The notes: generated from the letters alone by a model not told the origin. Shown: positions 12,077-24,549, counted from the first letter of the stretch. The stretch: DNA of 64,000 nt from Thuidium tamariscinum (GCA_947034885.2 OX344749.2:29093501-29157500); one strand, 5' to 3'. Program-made: numbers and translations.

Positions 12077-14233
12077 GCTCTACCTACAAAGAAATGTATT
12101 TTGCATCCTTGGGATGTATATACATTCATCTATAATTTGAAATTTGAACATTTGGTCCTTTAGGAAATAAGGATTATATGGTGAATTTCGTTAAAATGGT
12201 GACATCCCATTATTTTAAGATTTTTCACTATTCAAATCATGCAATCTAAAATCTAAAACAATAATAGATATTTGACATCTATACCTATTCTAGACTTCTG
12301 AAATGTATATTCATCTTAGATGTCTCATACCACACAATCTAAAATCTAAGTCTTTCATAGATTTTTTAAATCTATATTAGCCCTCAATTTTTTTAAATCT
12401 ATACTAGTCATAGATGTCAAATTTCAATTCAAATTGCAAGGTCTAAGAAATGGCATATGGAATATTGCCATTTTAATAAAATTCTATTCTACATCCATCA
12501 ATCTTTTGGAAGATTCTTGTGTTAGTTCTTTAAAATTAGTACTATATAGATGATAAACTAATTTATAATTGAAAGGCGTAGAAGAGGTTTGACCTCAAAA
12601 AATAACTTTTACGATTCAAACAATGACCCTTCAAAAATAGCTTGAATAAAAAAGTATTGAAAATCTTCAAAAATCACTTTGATTATAACTTAGTGTATTG
12701 AACATAAAAAAACAAATACTTGAGAAAATCACAAACATTCAATTTATAATTAATTTGAGAATGAATTTTGAATTTTTGACTTCAAATATTATTGAAAAAT
12801 ATTGGTTTGCATACTAATCAATTCAATGGTATGAATACAATCCACTAATCACATTTTACAACTATTGTTTGAGAGTTGTCATTAAATTACAATTCTAAGT
12901 TGCATTTTATAATACATCAACCCACAAAGAACCAAGTGGCCATTCAACAAACTCAAGCGATTTCAACTAGTTACATGCAAAGTCAATTTTTGTCATTCAC
13001 AAGGAGTGAACATGCACCCCTTTAGTGGGAATATAATTTTTTCCCAATCAGACATTTGAATCAAAAGCTATGCTGCCTTGAACTTGTTAAGCAACATGGG
13101 TAGCCTTAGGCAATATGTACAAAACTCCTCCTCTACTTCTAAAATTCAATAGGCGTATAGTTTACATGATACAAGATGCAAATTTCAAAGAAGTAACCAT
13201 GTGTAGAGTGAAAATCTCCTTATAAGAGGAATTAAAAGTTTGTTGTCCATATCGGACAAGCTCAAAAATCACTTTCTCTTCAAACTTCAAACATTATAAA
13301 TTTTCAATTTTGAAATCTTTTTCACACATTCCCATATAAGTAGTAGTCAAGTACAGAGACAAATTTTGTATGGTTGCATTTTGAAACAAAAAAAATTGTT
13401 ACCACCCTAAAAAGTGTCAATTTTTCAAATAAAATCCCCATGGGTTGAGTATAGGAGAGGGCTTTGAAATTGCCCAAGCTTATGCAACCATCCAATAGGA
13501 GGCTGTGAAATGGAACTTGATTGTGGGTAAATGAATTTCCAATTGCATTGGAGCATGATAAGAGTTTGTTTTTTCCTTCTTCAATGGATGGTTTGAGAGT
13601 CACACTTGGTTGTTGCACTCCCTTCTTACAAGTGTTACAAAATCAGAAATAATGGTTAATTCAAGCATTTAGGAAGGAACGCATTTAGAAACCACCTTGA
13701 TTACTTTTTCCATGTTGCAATGCTAGTTCTTGAACAAAGCCAAATTTATTTCCAAACTGTGCATGTATGAGTTTGTGAGGCCCACTGATCATAAATAGGG
13801 CCCTATGCCAAATTGTGTTTGAAAATTCATAACTAATTCAGTAATGCTTCAAAAAATATGAAACAACTTGTGTTAGATTCCTAAAATATTTTTCTTTGAC
13901 TGAAAAATAAGTTCGAAATATTTGCATCAAAAGAAATACATGAAAAAGGGCAATCAGCTCTTAAATGAATGGTCCTCCCTTAGCCTTCTCAGAGAGTGAA
14001 CCAGTCAACCAGCACAACAGTTGAGATTGCATTTGTTGTCATTGTCACATGACGGTGCTGATTGTTTGTTGACAAAAAACCAATTAAAACCAAAAACTTC
14101 CTGTTTGCTGCATCATTGGGATGGTGTGCATAGAATTTTTCATTTTCAAATCATTCAAAAGAAGGAATTCAATTGGTGTTGGAGCATGATCGTTGTCAAC
14201 AATTTGTTTGCATTCAGTTGCCAATCATGTTGT
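12077..14233. other. AT-rich intergenic DNA, no gene seen
   Basis: No recognisable coding region. A minus-strand frame of 98 codons (13322-13618) has no family features. A relative of the dispersed repeat seen at 1 kb and 59 kb occupies about 13775-13990 (shared CCCTATGCCA and ATATGAAACAACTTG). Confidence 0.5.
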
Positions 14234-14236
14234 TAA

Positions 14237-14366
14237 GAACATCCCCATGCGTGCACTTCAAAGCAACACTTTAAACATTTTGGACCACTTATCTTCCTTC
14301 TCAAAGGAAGATAAGTGGTCCAGAATGTTTAAAGTATTGCTTTGAAGTGCACGCATGGAGATGCTC
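14237..14366. mobile_element. PIF/Harbinger (Tourist-like) MITE, 130 bp, near-perfect hairpin
   Basis: Ends GAACATCCCC and GGAGATGCTC are inverted, flanked by a 3-bp TAA repeat (14234-14236 and 14367-14369). The arms pair over about 60 bases with only a few mismatches and a very short loop near CTTCTCAAAGGAAG. Ends like GAGCATCTCC plus a TAA/TTA target are typical of Tourist MITEs. The low arm divergence suggests a fairly young insertion. Confidence 0.85.
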
Positions 14367-14369
14367 TAA

Positions 14370-15017
14370 GTGTGTGCAAGCAATTTTGCCCTTTAAAATG
14401 ACACACATCTGTTGTGTGTTGTGTGGAGTGTCTGTACTGAAAAGGCTCATTTAAAATGTGTTTATTTTCTTGCAAGTCAATGAATGGAGAATGTTAATTT
14501 ACTTTACGTCCATTTTACATTATAGTTGAACCAAAGGCCTCTTGGATTATAAAGCAAAGATTGATGGAGGGATAGGCATGGTCCAAGTTCAATTGGGTTT
14601 ACAATTTGGTCAACGTATATGCCATTTTTAAGGTTGAATAGTCCACTTGAAATCCTACATGAACAATGTAGATAATGCTTTGCTAGGTTCTCGGACTTTT
14701 TTCTTGATCATCTCTTTATAGTAGGCCTAATGGATTTCTAAGAGATCAATATAGGTTAAAACCTCACAACGACAAATTTTGTTTACTTAATTGATCTTGT
14801 CGTTGATAATGCCAAATCAAATGATAAATAGATATGGCCTTGTTATATGATGTGGCATTGTGTACTAAAGCCAAATTGGATGGATGTATTGTTGGAGACT
14901 ACATTAGTTGATGTAGTCTACATTGAAGTTAGGGAGTTTAAATTTAGTATTTGGTCCTTCATCCAACTAGGATCAAGGTTGGGGCAATAGGCGGATGAGT
15001 TCACTTAACTTTGCATT
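14370..15017. other. AT-rich intergenic DNA, nothing recognised
   Basis: No coding region, RNA gene or clear element ends are seen between the two flanking MITEs. Confidence 0.5.
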
Positions 15018-15266
15018 CACTAGAAGAAATCCCTGTTATTTTCAGCGCAGCATGTCAGGTAGATTGTGTTGAGGCCGCATTGCTGGAAGCGCGGAAAAAA
15101 CACAAAAAAACACAAAAAAAACGCATTTTTTGTGTTTTTTTGTGTTTTTCCTGTGTTTTTTCAACATTTTCAGGGTTTTCCTGCGTTTCAGCAACGCAGT
15201 CTCAACACAATCTACCTGATGTACTGCGTTGAAATTAACAACGTTTTCAGTGTTTTTCTTCTAGTG
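15018..15266. mobile_element. CACTA-type MITE, 249 bp
   Basis: Ends CACTAGAAGAAA and TTTCTTCTAGTG, flanked by the 3-bp repeat ATT (15015-15017 and 15267-15269). The inverted arms are long and share TCAGGTAGATTGTGTTGAG. The centre is an A-rich run against a T-rich run built on CACAAAAAAA. Two overlapping short frames here come only from the hairpin and are not genes. Confidence 0.9.
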
Positions 15267-15269
15267 ATT

Positions 15270-16350
15270 CTTTGCCAAGTCAAATATTTTGAGTGTTTAT
15301 AAAGAGAGTTTTTGTTGTAAAGATTTACTTGGCTTTGGTGATTAGCTTATAAATAGAGCTTAGGATTTTCAACTTGACACTAGCACAAGTACTTGAATTC
15401 TTGGATTTTCCTTTCATAGTGTGAGAGAATTAGATTAATAAGTGAATGTAGATGCTTATTATATTCCTTGAAAATGTTTTTTTAAGGATTCTCATTTGTA
15501 TTTTATTTTAATATTTAATCTAGGTTTATGCCACTTGATTTGTCATGTACTTGTTTGATATGGTCTTTATTTATATTATAGTTTAGCTAAGGTCTTTCAT
15601 AGGTTTATACCAAGACCACACAAATTGTCATTACTATTTTTTGGAGGCTCTTGCTACCCTCATCACATCTTTTAAAGTAGGTTACCTTTGATAATGCTTG
15701 TGATTCCTTTGTCGAATCTTGGCGTAAAATGATTGACAATGAAATTGTCATTTAGGCCATTTTTACATATAAATTGAAAAGTCTTGAAGAAAGCTTATCA
15801 AGATCCATAAGTGTTCTTTAGAAGAAAATGTAAAAAAAAAGAGGGTACAGCAATGTCCAATCTAAAATTTTAGTATATTTTCAAAACTACAATAGGTCAT
15901 AATGTGAGTCCATTTTAAATAATTGTCTATAAGCTTTTTAGGCCAAAGGTCTCAAGAACTATAGTCAAATCCACTTCTTAATATGGGCCTAACTATAATC
16001 CTAAGAGACTCAAAACTTGTGCATTTTTTTGCCATGGAAACCAAAAGTGTTGTCTACTTCATTATTTCCCTTGGACTTAAATATTTTAGTCTAAAGTTAC
16101 ATTTTTTTGGTCTTCACAATTTTGGAAGTTGTCATTGGTTGAAAGCTTGTTATTCCATAGGAAGATCACTTAGTGTATCTAAGACAAATGACATACGGGG
16201 TGATCGCAGGCTACGGTCACTATTTGGCCCGATGTACAAACAAGAGTACCTAATACAAATTGTACAAAAGTTGTACCCCTCACATTCCGGTGTCTTTTTT
16301 GGTACTCTGACAACAAACCTCTTTGAACTCAAGCACGCCTCAGTTAATTG
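15270..16350. other. AT-rich intergenic DNA, no gene seen
   Basis: No recognised gene or element ends. A 126-codon plus-strand frame (15983-16363) has no family features and is judged non-coding. Confidence 0.45.
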
Positions 16351-16394
16351 CCTAGAATCGTGAGAATGCTTCAACGGCTTGAAGTCGGGTGCCA

Positions 16395-16520
16395 CAATCG
16401 CTGGAAGCTTTTATGCTTCAACTAAAATAGTTGCTAGAAGCTTTGATGCTTCAATTCAGATAGTCGCCACAATGTTTTGATGCTTCTTGTGAACTCTAGA
16501 ATGCTTCGATGCTTCTCTGT
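16395..16520 (+). repeat. Short degenerate tandem repeat
   Basis: About three imperfect copies of a unit near 38-40 bp built on GAAGCTTTGATGCTTCAAyT (where y is C or A) followed by a TAGTCGC- or TAGTTGC-like string. No function inferred. Confidence 0.55.
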
Positions 16521-16589
16521 CATTGATTTTGGTTTCAATTTCATTGAATGGAAAATAAAAGATTTGGAGAACGATGTGCTGGGTTCAAG

Positions 16590-17361
16590 AGGAAGGGACC
16601 TTGTAGAAGGGCAGAGGATTGCAATGTATTGAAGGAGAGTTTGAAAGACAGGGAGGCAGAGAGGCAATGAAAAATGAGACAATTGCTGAAGGAGAGAGAT
16701 GAAGCAGCTAGGTCGTTTGCTGTGTCCGACAAATTGGAGGTTGGAAGGTATATGTCTCCACGAGAGCTTGGTGTGATTTTGTCCAAAATTGTAGATTTTT
16801 TCGTAATGAAGATGTAAGGTTGTCCTAAGGCATCCTCTAGGTTCAAGATTATGGAGCGATTTTCTGAGGATGAACGTATTTGTCTATTTCTTCCTCCATA
16901 TTATTCTTGTGGACAAGATGCAAAAACTCAATTTGAATTCTTCAAAAACTACCAGCAGGAGTTGGAAGTTGTGAAGGGAGTTCAATCGACAAACATGCTC
17001 GCTAGGAAAGTTGTTCTTCTAAACGCCACTATTTCTACCAATGTAATAAATACAAAAGCTTTGTCTCGAGTTCTAAATATTCACCTAGCCAGTTTGAGGG
17101 TGGCTATCACCTATCAAAGTAGTGTATATATGCTTGGAATGCCGTTTTGTACTTGCAAGGCGTAGGAAGAGGCCAGGTCTGCCTGACAAGATTAAAGACC
17201 TTGTCACAAAGTGGTGGACGGAAGAGACTCGTGTAAACCCCAACAAGAAGGAAATTGTACAGAAGTGGATAGGTCCAAAAACTTACAAAAAAAAATGCAC
17301 TCACTATTTGCTCAAAAGTCACGTACAAATTGATTCTATTGAAGCCCTCAACTTACACTAG
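16590..17361 (+). pseudogene. Broken transposon-like ORF, family not recognised
   Basis: Two frames read as one decayed protein. Upstream is a charged, heptad-like stretch (LKDREAERQ, KMRQLLKERDEAARS), then a frame from 16851 (ERFSEDERICLFLPP). From about 17150 the coding sense shifts to a second frame with RRRKRPGLPDKIKDLVTKWW, then ETRVNPNKKEIVQKWIG and CTHYLLKSHVQ, ending at 17361. The basic, helical segment looks like a DNA-binding region. Similar strings occur, as I remember, in repetitive uncharacterised proteins, but I cannot name the family. It lies upstream of the hAT remnant and could belong to the same or to a different element. At least one frameshift and one in-frame stop are visible. 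Confidence 0.5.
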
Positions 17362-18759
17362 CCAAAAGAGTGCTAGAGTTATATTTTTTATCTAAAAAAA
17401 TTTACACACCTTATGCTGTTCCATCTATGTTTGTTGTATCTAGTATCAACCCTTTTTTTTGGGCAAAATGGAGCCAGAAAGCACCCAAAAAAATCACCAG
17501 CAAAAAGTCATTAAAGGAAATTAAATTAAAAATTAAAAATTTAGCCAGATGGCGCAATGTCATAGAGGTGTTGTGGCCAAAATGCTCCAATTGTAGTTGC
17601 CTTCATCGCCTACTCCCCAACGTCTACGGCAACACAATTTTCAAATTGTGCGCCTCTTTCCTCCCTTGCCACCATCTCCATTGCCTCTTTAACTCCGCCT
17701 CCTTGTGCGTTTGTCACTGTTTTGATTCTATGAACAATTTTCATTGTCGCCATCTTATAGAAGGTGCTGGAAACTGTGATTGCTAGATTGTGAAAACATC
17801 CTTCCAAGCATTCGTAGTTGCACCTCTCCTCCTCTTCATTGCTTCATTGCTGCACTTTCTGACATTTGTGATCTCAGTGAGATTTTGTAATGAGTTTTGG
17901 TGGCACTCCAATTGATCTAGAATAGGCACCTCTTTTCAAACTCAACGGGATGGATTGTGCAATTGTTGACAGAAATGCACTCCTTCGTCGTTTTTGGATG
18001 GAAGGCAAGAAGTATTGGTGGACAATATTAGTGTATGGCCCATTCTTGATGTTTCCTACTGAGAATCTTAACTTCCTTCTTTTGCAAAGTTGCAATGAGT
18101 TCTAAACTACTAACCATTTGCTTTGCCCTTTGTATGGCATGTGACTTGTATTTTTGATTGTATATTTTTTCTATAGTGCCATAATTTGAGAGAGAGTCCA
18201 CAAAGGTGGTAGTAAACATCAATTATTCTCTATATGTAGTAGCCAACACCATGGTTTGAAAAGCTTGCCAAAGGTAGTTGTGTGTCTTGCTCGCTTTGGG
18301 GTTTTCTTTCACCTATGCTTACTAGGTTTCAATTAGGTGTGTTTCTCAGCCATGGGTTCAGAAATCGACCAGAGAGAGGTTGAAGGAGACATGCTTGATT
18401 GTCTGAGAGGTGTGTGAGGCTAGAGGGACAAGACAACATCATGCAAGATGCGAGTAAATTGAAACAGAAAAACCCTTCCAACCTCGCATTAGCTAGGGTT
18501 GCTCGTAGAGCCAAGAAAGACGATGTTTAGAGACGTTGAGAGTTGAAGGGGAAGGCTGTTTTAATAGAAGACAATAATGCTCGTCAAAACGCAAAAGAGG
18601 CACAATCGATTGCTAAGTATTTCACTAGTTCCCGAAATGTTGATTGTTCACAATCGAGTTCACAGCCCCTATCTCTTTCCTTGAAGTCTATATCTTTGAG
18701 CATAGAGATGATAGAACCTTTGCCCCAATCAGAAAAATGAAGTACTAGTGTTCTATTAG
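17362..18759. other. Region between two transposon ORF remnants
   Basis: Moderately GC-rich patches with short open stretches (for example 18543-18740, +, rich in S, E and K) suggest decayed coding DNA, possibly the N-terminal part of the hAT protein, but no domain can be recognised. Confidence 0.4.
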
Positions 18760-21161
18760 ACTTAGGAGCAAGGTCACAGAGTACTCACAAAATTCATCGT
18801 CAGCTTAGAAAGGATATGGTTCGAATTTCTGACGGTGAAGAGGAAGTAGAATCAAATGATGATTTTGTTAAAATACCTTGACCCAAGAAACCAAAGATCA
18901 ACTATGATCAAACTTGACGCTTCTAAAATGAGTGGGCTGCAAAGTTGATTTGGGCAAAGCCAATTTGAGGTAGTGATGGTTGTGTCCACTTTGTGAAATG
19001 CACAGTCTGTTCGACATTTGAAAAGAATCCAAAGATCTTGGGCCTAAAGTGGAATACGTTGCAGAAATACGAGGGGAGGAGGAAGGCAACGTTTGATATA
19101 CCTATGTACAAGGTAAAGGCCGACGAATGGTACATCTCCAAGAGCAGTTGAAATGAAGTCAATTTGAAGCACTTTGCTGCTTGTCAACCTATTTCTATGC
19201 TTCAACAGGTGAACAACTCGACGTCTCTAGCATGTTCCAAAAAAATTGTGCAGTTTTGCACAATTTTCCAAATTTTAATTGTCATCCAAATGTCCTATAG
19301 TGGAGTTTGAAGAAAGACAAGCTTTGTACGCATTCCTCAATGTACCAAACTTACCTAGAATGCACTAGATGGACAGCTTGCGGTGGAAAATGGCTAATTG
19401 CTTATATTCTCAAGTAAAGAAAGCCATTAGAGAAAATACTGACTCTCCAGAGAGCCATCCAACTTTGACAAGCCAGTCTATATAAGGAATTCTATGTAAG
19501 CTTGATTTCTGTATAAAGTGCCCAATTTCTGACAGGAGATGCGGTTTAGCTTGTGTGAATATCTTCACTACCACACAGAATATGTCAGTTTTTACAGCTT
19601 TCGTCCAATGAAGGTGAAGAGCTTGTATTTCGAAGCTCTAACGTTTGGCTGCACTGTTGAGCACATGACACTTGTCTATCACAGCTATAGGGGAAAAATT
19701 CTGCCTCATACTAAATAAATGTAATGAGGGTCCCTTTTGCCACTTCTTAGCGGCCCTCTGGAGAGTCCGTATTTTCTCTAATGCTGTCAAGAACAAGATC
19801 AATGCCGCTCACTTCATTTCAATTACATGTAACGAAGTCACCAATGTGGACAACGGAAGCTGGCTCTATCTCTATGGGTATGTGGTAGAAAACTATATGT
19901 GAGTGCCTCTTTTTCTTTCTCTTCAACGTCTAATAGAAGGAGCTACTACAGACAACCTCACTGTGGTGATTATAAAGGCTTTACAAGATGCTGGGGACTT
20001 CAATTTGGAAGAGATATCAAGGAGGCTCCTCTGTTTTGGTGCTAATGGAGTGAGCACCTTTCAAAGTGTCCGTACTAAGTAACAATCCAAACCGTGACGA
20101 AATTTACACCATTTTGCATTGGGGTCCATTGCATGGCCTACAGATGCAATTTGGCAGCCAAATCATTGTCTGCCTTACCAATTTTTGTTGTTATTGAACA
20201 AGTTATTCATAAAGTTTACTCTTACTTTAGTAAGAGTCCTAAGCAACTTGCAGAATATGAGAAACTAGTTGTGGATATGGAAAGTTGGAAATGAAGGGTT
20301 TGAAACTACTTCTTCAAGTGGCGACGAGGTGGGGTTCTCTATTGGAGCTGTTGAGGGTGGTTGCAAGAAACACCGGTCCTATTCTCCGTCACAATTGGAG
20401 TGACGTTGTTCTTTTTTGCTATAACTTTTGAATTAAAATATTCAAGAATATGAAATAATTATTGGAACTCTCTAACTTGATGATTTTTACATCCCTTATT
20501 TTTCAGAAATTAAAAAAAATCATTTTATATTTAAAATTACTTTTTGTTAATTTGTCATAAATTGAGGTTTAGGGGGTTTTACTACGTTAGGAGTATCCAA
20601 ATTTAATGATCTAAAGTTGAAATTTTCATGGTGCATTTGCATAGTAAGAACGCATATTCCTATGGAAGGGAATCTAAAAATACATTATTTTATGTCCTCC
20701 ACATGCGTGCAAACAACACTCCCATTGCACGCAATTTTTGACCATTGATAATAGAGTTGAGATTATTTTTTTGGTGAAATGTCATCACCATCATCTCTTC
20801 CCAAATGGCCAATTTTTAGATTCAAGAAAAATAACTTTTCCTATTTTTTACAAATTAAAATGTAATTACGCCCATTTTCATGAGATTTTCCACTTTTCTA
20901 GTTCTCCTACTTGGAGAATTTTCCTAAGATTTTCCTTCATAGGATACCTTCTTCTTTAAGTTTTATACATTAGACATATTTTTTATATTTTTTTAAAATT
21001 GATTTTCTAATTAAATAGTACTCCTAAAGAAAACAACTTCCATTTCCAAAACGCTACGGAAAATGGACGGTGTTTCTTGCAACGACCCTTGAGGAAGTTG
21101 CTTGTGGAGTACCAAACTTTGCTTTCGAAGATGAAGTCTGATGTTGGACAAAACAAAGTTG
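18760..21161 (+). pseudogene. hAT-superfamily transposase remnant: zinc finger and catalytic core
   Basis: Homology is patchy but clear. Near 18990-19090 is a Cys-x2-Cys finger-like segment (VHFVKCTVCSTFEK). From 19672 comes HFISITCNEVTNVDNGSW, then FGANGVSTFQ (about 20035), CIGVHCMAYRCNLAAKSLS (20115 onward), then TRWGSLLELL continuing after an inserted MITE as RKLLVEYQTLLSKM to about 21161, where a GT donor may end the exon. This is the RNase-H-like core of the hAT lineage with DUF4371-like proteins. Both catalytic Asp positions expected from relatives (CDEVT, FGADG) read Asn, at 19831 and 20044. In-frame stops (for example 19900) and a frameshift near 20081 show it is dead. Confidence 0.8.
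20355..21088 (+). mobile_element. Novel-looking MITE with 4-bp target repeat, copy 1 (734 bp)
   Basis: Inverted ends GGGTGGTTGCAAGAAACACC and the complement of GGGTCGTTGCAAGAAACACC. A 4-bp repeat TTGA flanks it (20351-20354 and 21089-21092). Removing the element plus one TTGA rejoins the hAT transposase reading frame exactly (...SLLELL / RKLLVEYQ...), so both ends are certain. The interior is AT-rich without coding capacity and matches 23801-24545 and, inverted, 58241-58972. Confidence 0.92.
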
Positions 21162-23010
21162 TAGAGATATGTTCTTTCCCATTGTTCTGTTTTGTAATTC
21201 AATGGTGTTTTAGAATTATCGCGATTCAATTTGTAGGATTTATCTTTATACTAGATTGTATTGTTGCCTTTATAGGTCGCTACGTTCTTTTAAGAAAAAA
21301 ATTCAAACTTCTCTAGTCACAAGCAACGTTGTAGGATTCTTGTGGTAGTTCTTATAAGTGCCACAACTGTCCTGATTCAACTCTATTCAAACTTTCAAGT
21401 AGAATAAAACAAAAAAAACCTTCAAGATTTTTGGTAAGACTTGAACTTTTCCTGCAATGAATTATCTACGATGTGTGCTTGTACTGATGGGTTTTGAACA
21501 ATCTTGTTTTAAAAGAAAATCTCATGGCTGCCTTAGAGACTCTTAATACTTGCTTGCTCTAAATGATGTAGTTCTCTGTATTGTGGTAATTAGGATTTTT
21601 GCCGCTTGCTTACAAATTTCAAAATCGGTTGCTGAAAACTAGTCAGCAATCTTTTTGACGATTGTTTTCAAAAGATGCCTCAATGCTTATGTAAGGAAAT
21701 CAAAATGTAATTGTGGTGTTATTCGCTAACAATTTTGGATCTGCCACTACTGTGCACTGCAAAAGAAAGTTGGTATTTCTCTATTGCGCTTTGACCATTG
21801 ATTCAGAGTAGGAGATCATTTTGAAGAAATTCTTTGGGATGCGTTAGGATTGTCTGTCTGCAAACGTGTTGATTTGTAGGTTTTGGGATACTAGCGTACA
21901 TCGCCTTCCATTGTTTTTTCAAATTACCTGTATAGAAGGAACTCTATGTTTCTCCACAACTACTTAATTACCTTTAGAGGAGTTGTGTAGCGTAGCATGA
22001 ATTCCATTCTCTCTTGTACATTCTAAGTTTGCTAGTTGTCAGCTTTGGAAAGCTGTTGAGAGCCTCCTAGCTCGAAGCTTGAAGTGTGGATTTGTTTTCC
22101 TGGCCGATTGTGTTGATTTGATAAGAGATTGTCATATGGAGCCAGCTTTGATTGATGCTGCCTCTTGAGCTCCTGTGTATACATTTTTAGTTCTAGAAAG
22201 ACCCATTCTTTGATGAATTTGGGGGGTCAATTGGTCTCAAAGTGCTTTTCTAGAGTGCAATACACGTCAGGTTTTGGAATCGACAACGGTATTGGGGATG
22301 CATTTAAGATTTTAGATGAAGCTCACTGTTTAGGTGAAGCTCACTATTAGGAAAAAAATGGCGATTAGGGAGGGGTAACCATCTTCCAGGTTGTTATGTT
22401 CTTCATTTTTTTGTTCTCTTTTTATTTTTCCTTTTGATGTTCATTTTTTTCCTTTCATAGTTTCTACAGCTTTTCTAAATAAGTCAAAACGGTTTATGTA
22501 GTTTGACCTTTATGATTGTTTATGGACTACTTAGAGGCAACCGGCAGTGAAAGGATACATCTGCCAATTTGATTTTTAAGTAGGTGAATTATGTGACTTA
22601 GGCCTGAGATTTTACTTTGGCAGAAGTTGCATACGCTTAGATTCTTACACAGAGTTGCCTCTCATTGTCTCATGTTCTTGCAGTGACTGTGGTTTGATCG
22701 GTTTTTTAATATACCAAATGCCAAAGTTTTTCTAGAGTGCGGCACAAGAGAACTAGAGTGACTGATTTCAATGAAGCCCAGTTTCTATGCTTATAGATGA
22801 AGAACTGAATACTTGTTCTGGTTTGTTTTCATTTGGGATTTTTCCTTGTTCACTTTCTATTGTGACAAGTTATTCAATGATGTAGCATTTCTTCAAGCTT
22901 CAATTCATTTTCATTGATAGGTCTATTTGCCAATGATGTTCACTATTATTTTTTCTTTATAAAGGGCAATTGATTATGAATTGTGTTTTCTTTTGTAAAA
23001 TTGCTTGCAG
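21162..23010. other. Presumed intron of the hAT gene
   Basis: It begins with a possible GT donor (AAA/GTTGTAG) and ends TTGCTTGCAG before the next recognisable exon; both junctions are phase 0. No element ends or other genes are seen. The donor is weak, so the left limit is uncertain. Confidence 0.45.
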
Positions 23011-23398
23011 CTCATGCTTGATCCATATACACTTTGTGGCATGAAAGCCCTTATGCCACTACTGGAAATTGTCGATTTGGTCGTTACGTTTGTACAGAAG
23101 TGGGATGTCTACATCTGCAATTTTGTAGCCGCTATAAAGATAGCAGAAGACCAACTCTACACTCTGTACATAGACAAGAGCATTGCATTCACTACAGATG
23201 AATTTTGGACATTCAAATATATTTTGAATTGCTCCCATGCCCAGATTCACATGAGGTGGCTATTGGATCTAAATACCCAGTCCACCTACCTTGTTTTTGT
23301 GGGGAATGGTGAGAAGATCTGGGCATCGCATGATGGTGCTCCTGTGGATCACGAAGTGTTCACGGATTTAGTTTCTGTTGTAAAGGCAGAGTGCCTAG
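23011..23398 (+). pseudogene. hAT transposase exon, C-terminal half of the core
   Basis: An open frame reads LMLDPYTLCGMKALMPLLE, then KWDVYICNFVAAIKIAEDQL, TTDEFWTFKYIL and GEKIWASHDGAPVD, ending VVKAECL at a good donor (CTAG/GTAAGC, phase 1). This segment belongs to the same hAT subfamily as the upstream core. It is preceded by an acceptor TTGCTTGCAG. Open over 129 codons, so better preserved than the upstream part. Confidence 0.8.
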
Positions 23399-23800
23399 GT
23401 AAGCCTAAACCCTAAACTTGTTACAAGGATTGCTTTTGTAGTTGGTTGTATTGATTTCTCTTTGTATTTTGGAGTGTGCAAGTAGACTTTTCTTTTCTTC
23501 GCATGGTTGTCTAGATGCTTCTTCAGTGTACTTGTCCAATAAAATTTAGCTTCTTGTCACGATGATTTTTACATTATTTTTATAGAATTCCATTCTCTAA
23601 TATAGCTAGTCAATTTTGGACATATCCATCGGGTTACAGAATCACTGTTGGTTTAATCGTTTGGGATTCTTGATTCAATATGGAGTATTATGCTAGTAAA
23701 AAGCATTTTTAGGGGTTTGGTAGGCAATTTGTGTTTAATGTGGAGTTTAGGTTTAAAGTGCGTGAATAGAATTTGTACCATTCCAAAAAAAGGGTCTGTG

Positions 23801-24545
23801 GGGTGAATGCAAGAAAGACTTGTACTATTTGGCGTCACACTTTGAGTGATGGAGTTGTCATGAGCTATAACTTTTGAAGCATTAACTCTTTGAACTTGAA
23901 ATTTTTATTGAAGATGACTGACTTAATAGTTATCAAAACCCTTATTTTTCAGAAATTTTCAAAAATAATTTTATATTTAAATTCTAATTTCTCTAATTTG
24001 TCACACTTTGCAGTTTAGGGATTTTTAGTATTGGGGAGTACCTTAAATTAATAATTTAGAGCTGAGATTTCTAGGGTCTATTCCTACACTAAGTAGGCAT
24101 GTTTCCACCGAAGGAAATTTAAAAAATAATTATTCTCTTTCCTCTACATGTGTGCTAACAAGCCTCCCTTGCGCGCACATTTTTGAACAATCAAGATAGT
24201 TTTCGGATCATTATTTTGGTGAAACAACTTTACCATAAAGTCTTCCCAAATTTCCAATTTTTAGTTTTAAGAAAAATTACTTTCCCTATTTTTTACAAAT
24301 TAAAATGTGAAAATATAGTGAAAATTACAATTTTCACGAAATTCAGCACTTTTCTAGTTCTCCTACTTAGAGAATTTTTCTATGCTTTTCCTTCCTAGGG
24401 TATCTTCTTTTTAAAGGTATATACATCAAACATATTTTTCACTTTTAAAAAAAATTGATTTACTATTTATACAGTACTCCCAAAAAAAAAAGTGAGTATT
24501 GTGCAAAATGCTACGCTTTGCCGCAGGTCTTTCTTGCAATGACCC
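23801..24545 (+). mobile_element. Novel-looking MITE with 4-bp target repeat, copy 2 (745 bp)
   Basis: Ends GGGTGAATGCAAGAAAGAC and the complement of GGGTCATTGCAAGAAAGACC, flanked by TGTG on both sides (23797-23800 and 24546-24549). Same orientation and interior as copy 1 (shared GCTATAACTTTTGAA and CCTATTTTTTACAAATTAAAATGT). It lies inside the predicted hAT intron. Confidence 0.9.
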
Positions 24546-24549
24546 TGTG

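Noticed and set aside
15011-15302. Overlapping plus-strand frames of 73 and 78 codons
   Set aside because: They lie over a CACTA-type MITE hairpin and its flank; the residues just reflect the A- and T-rich arms.
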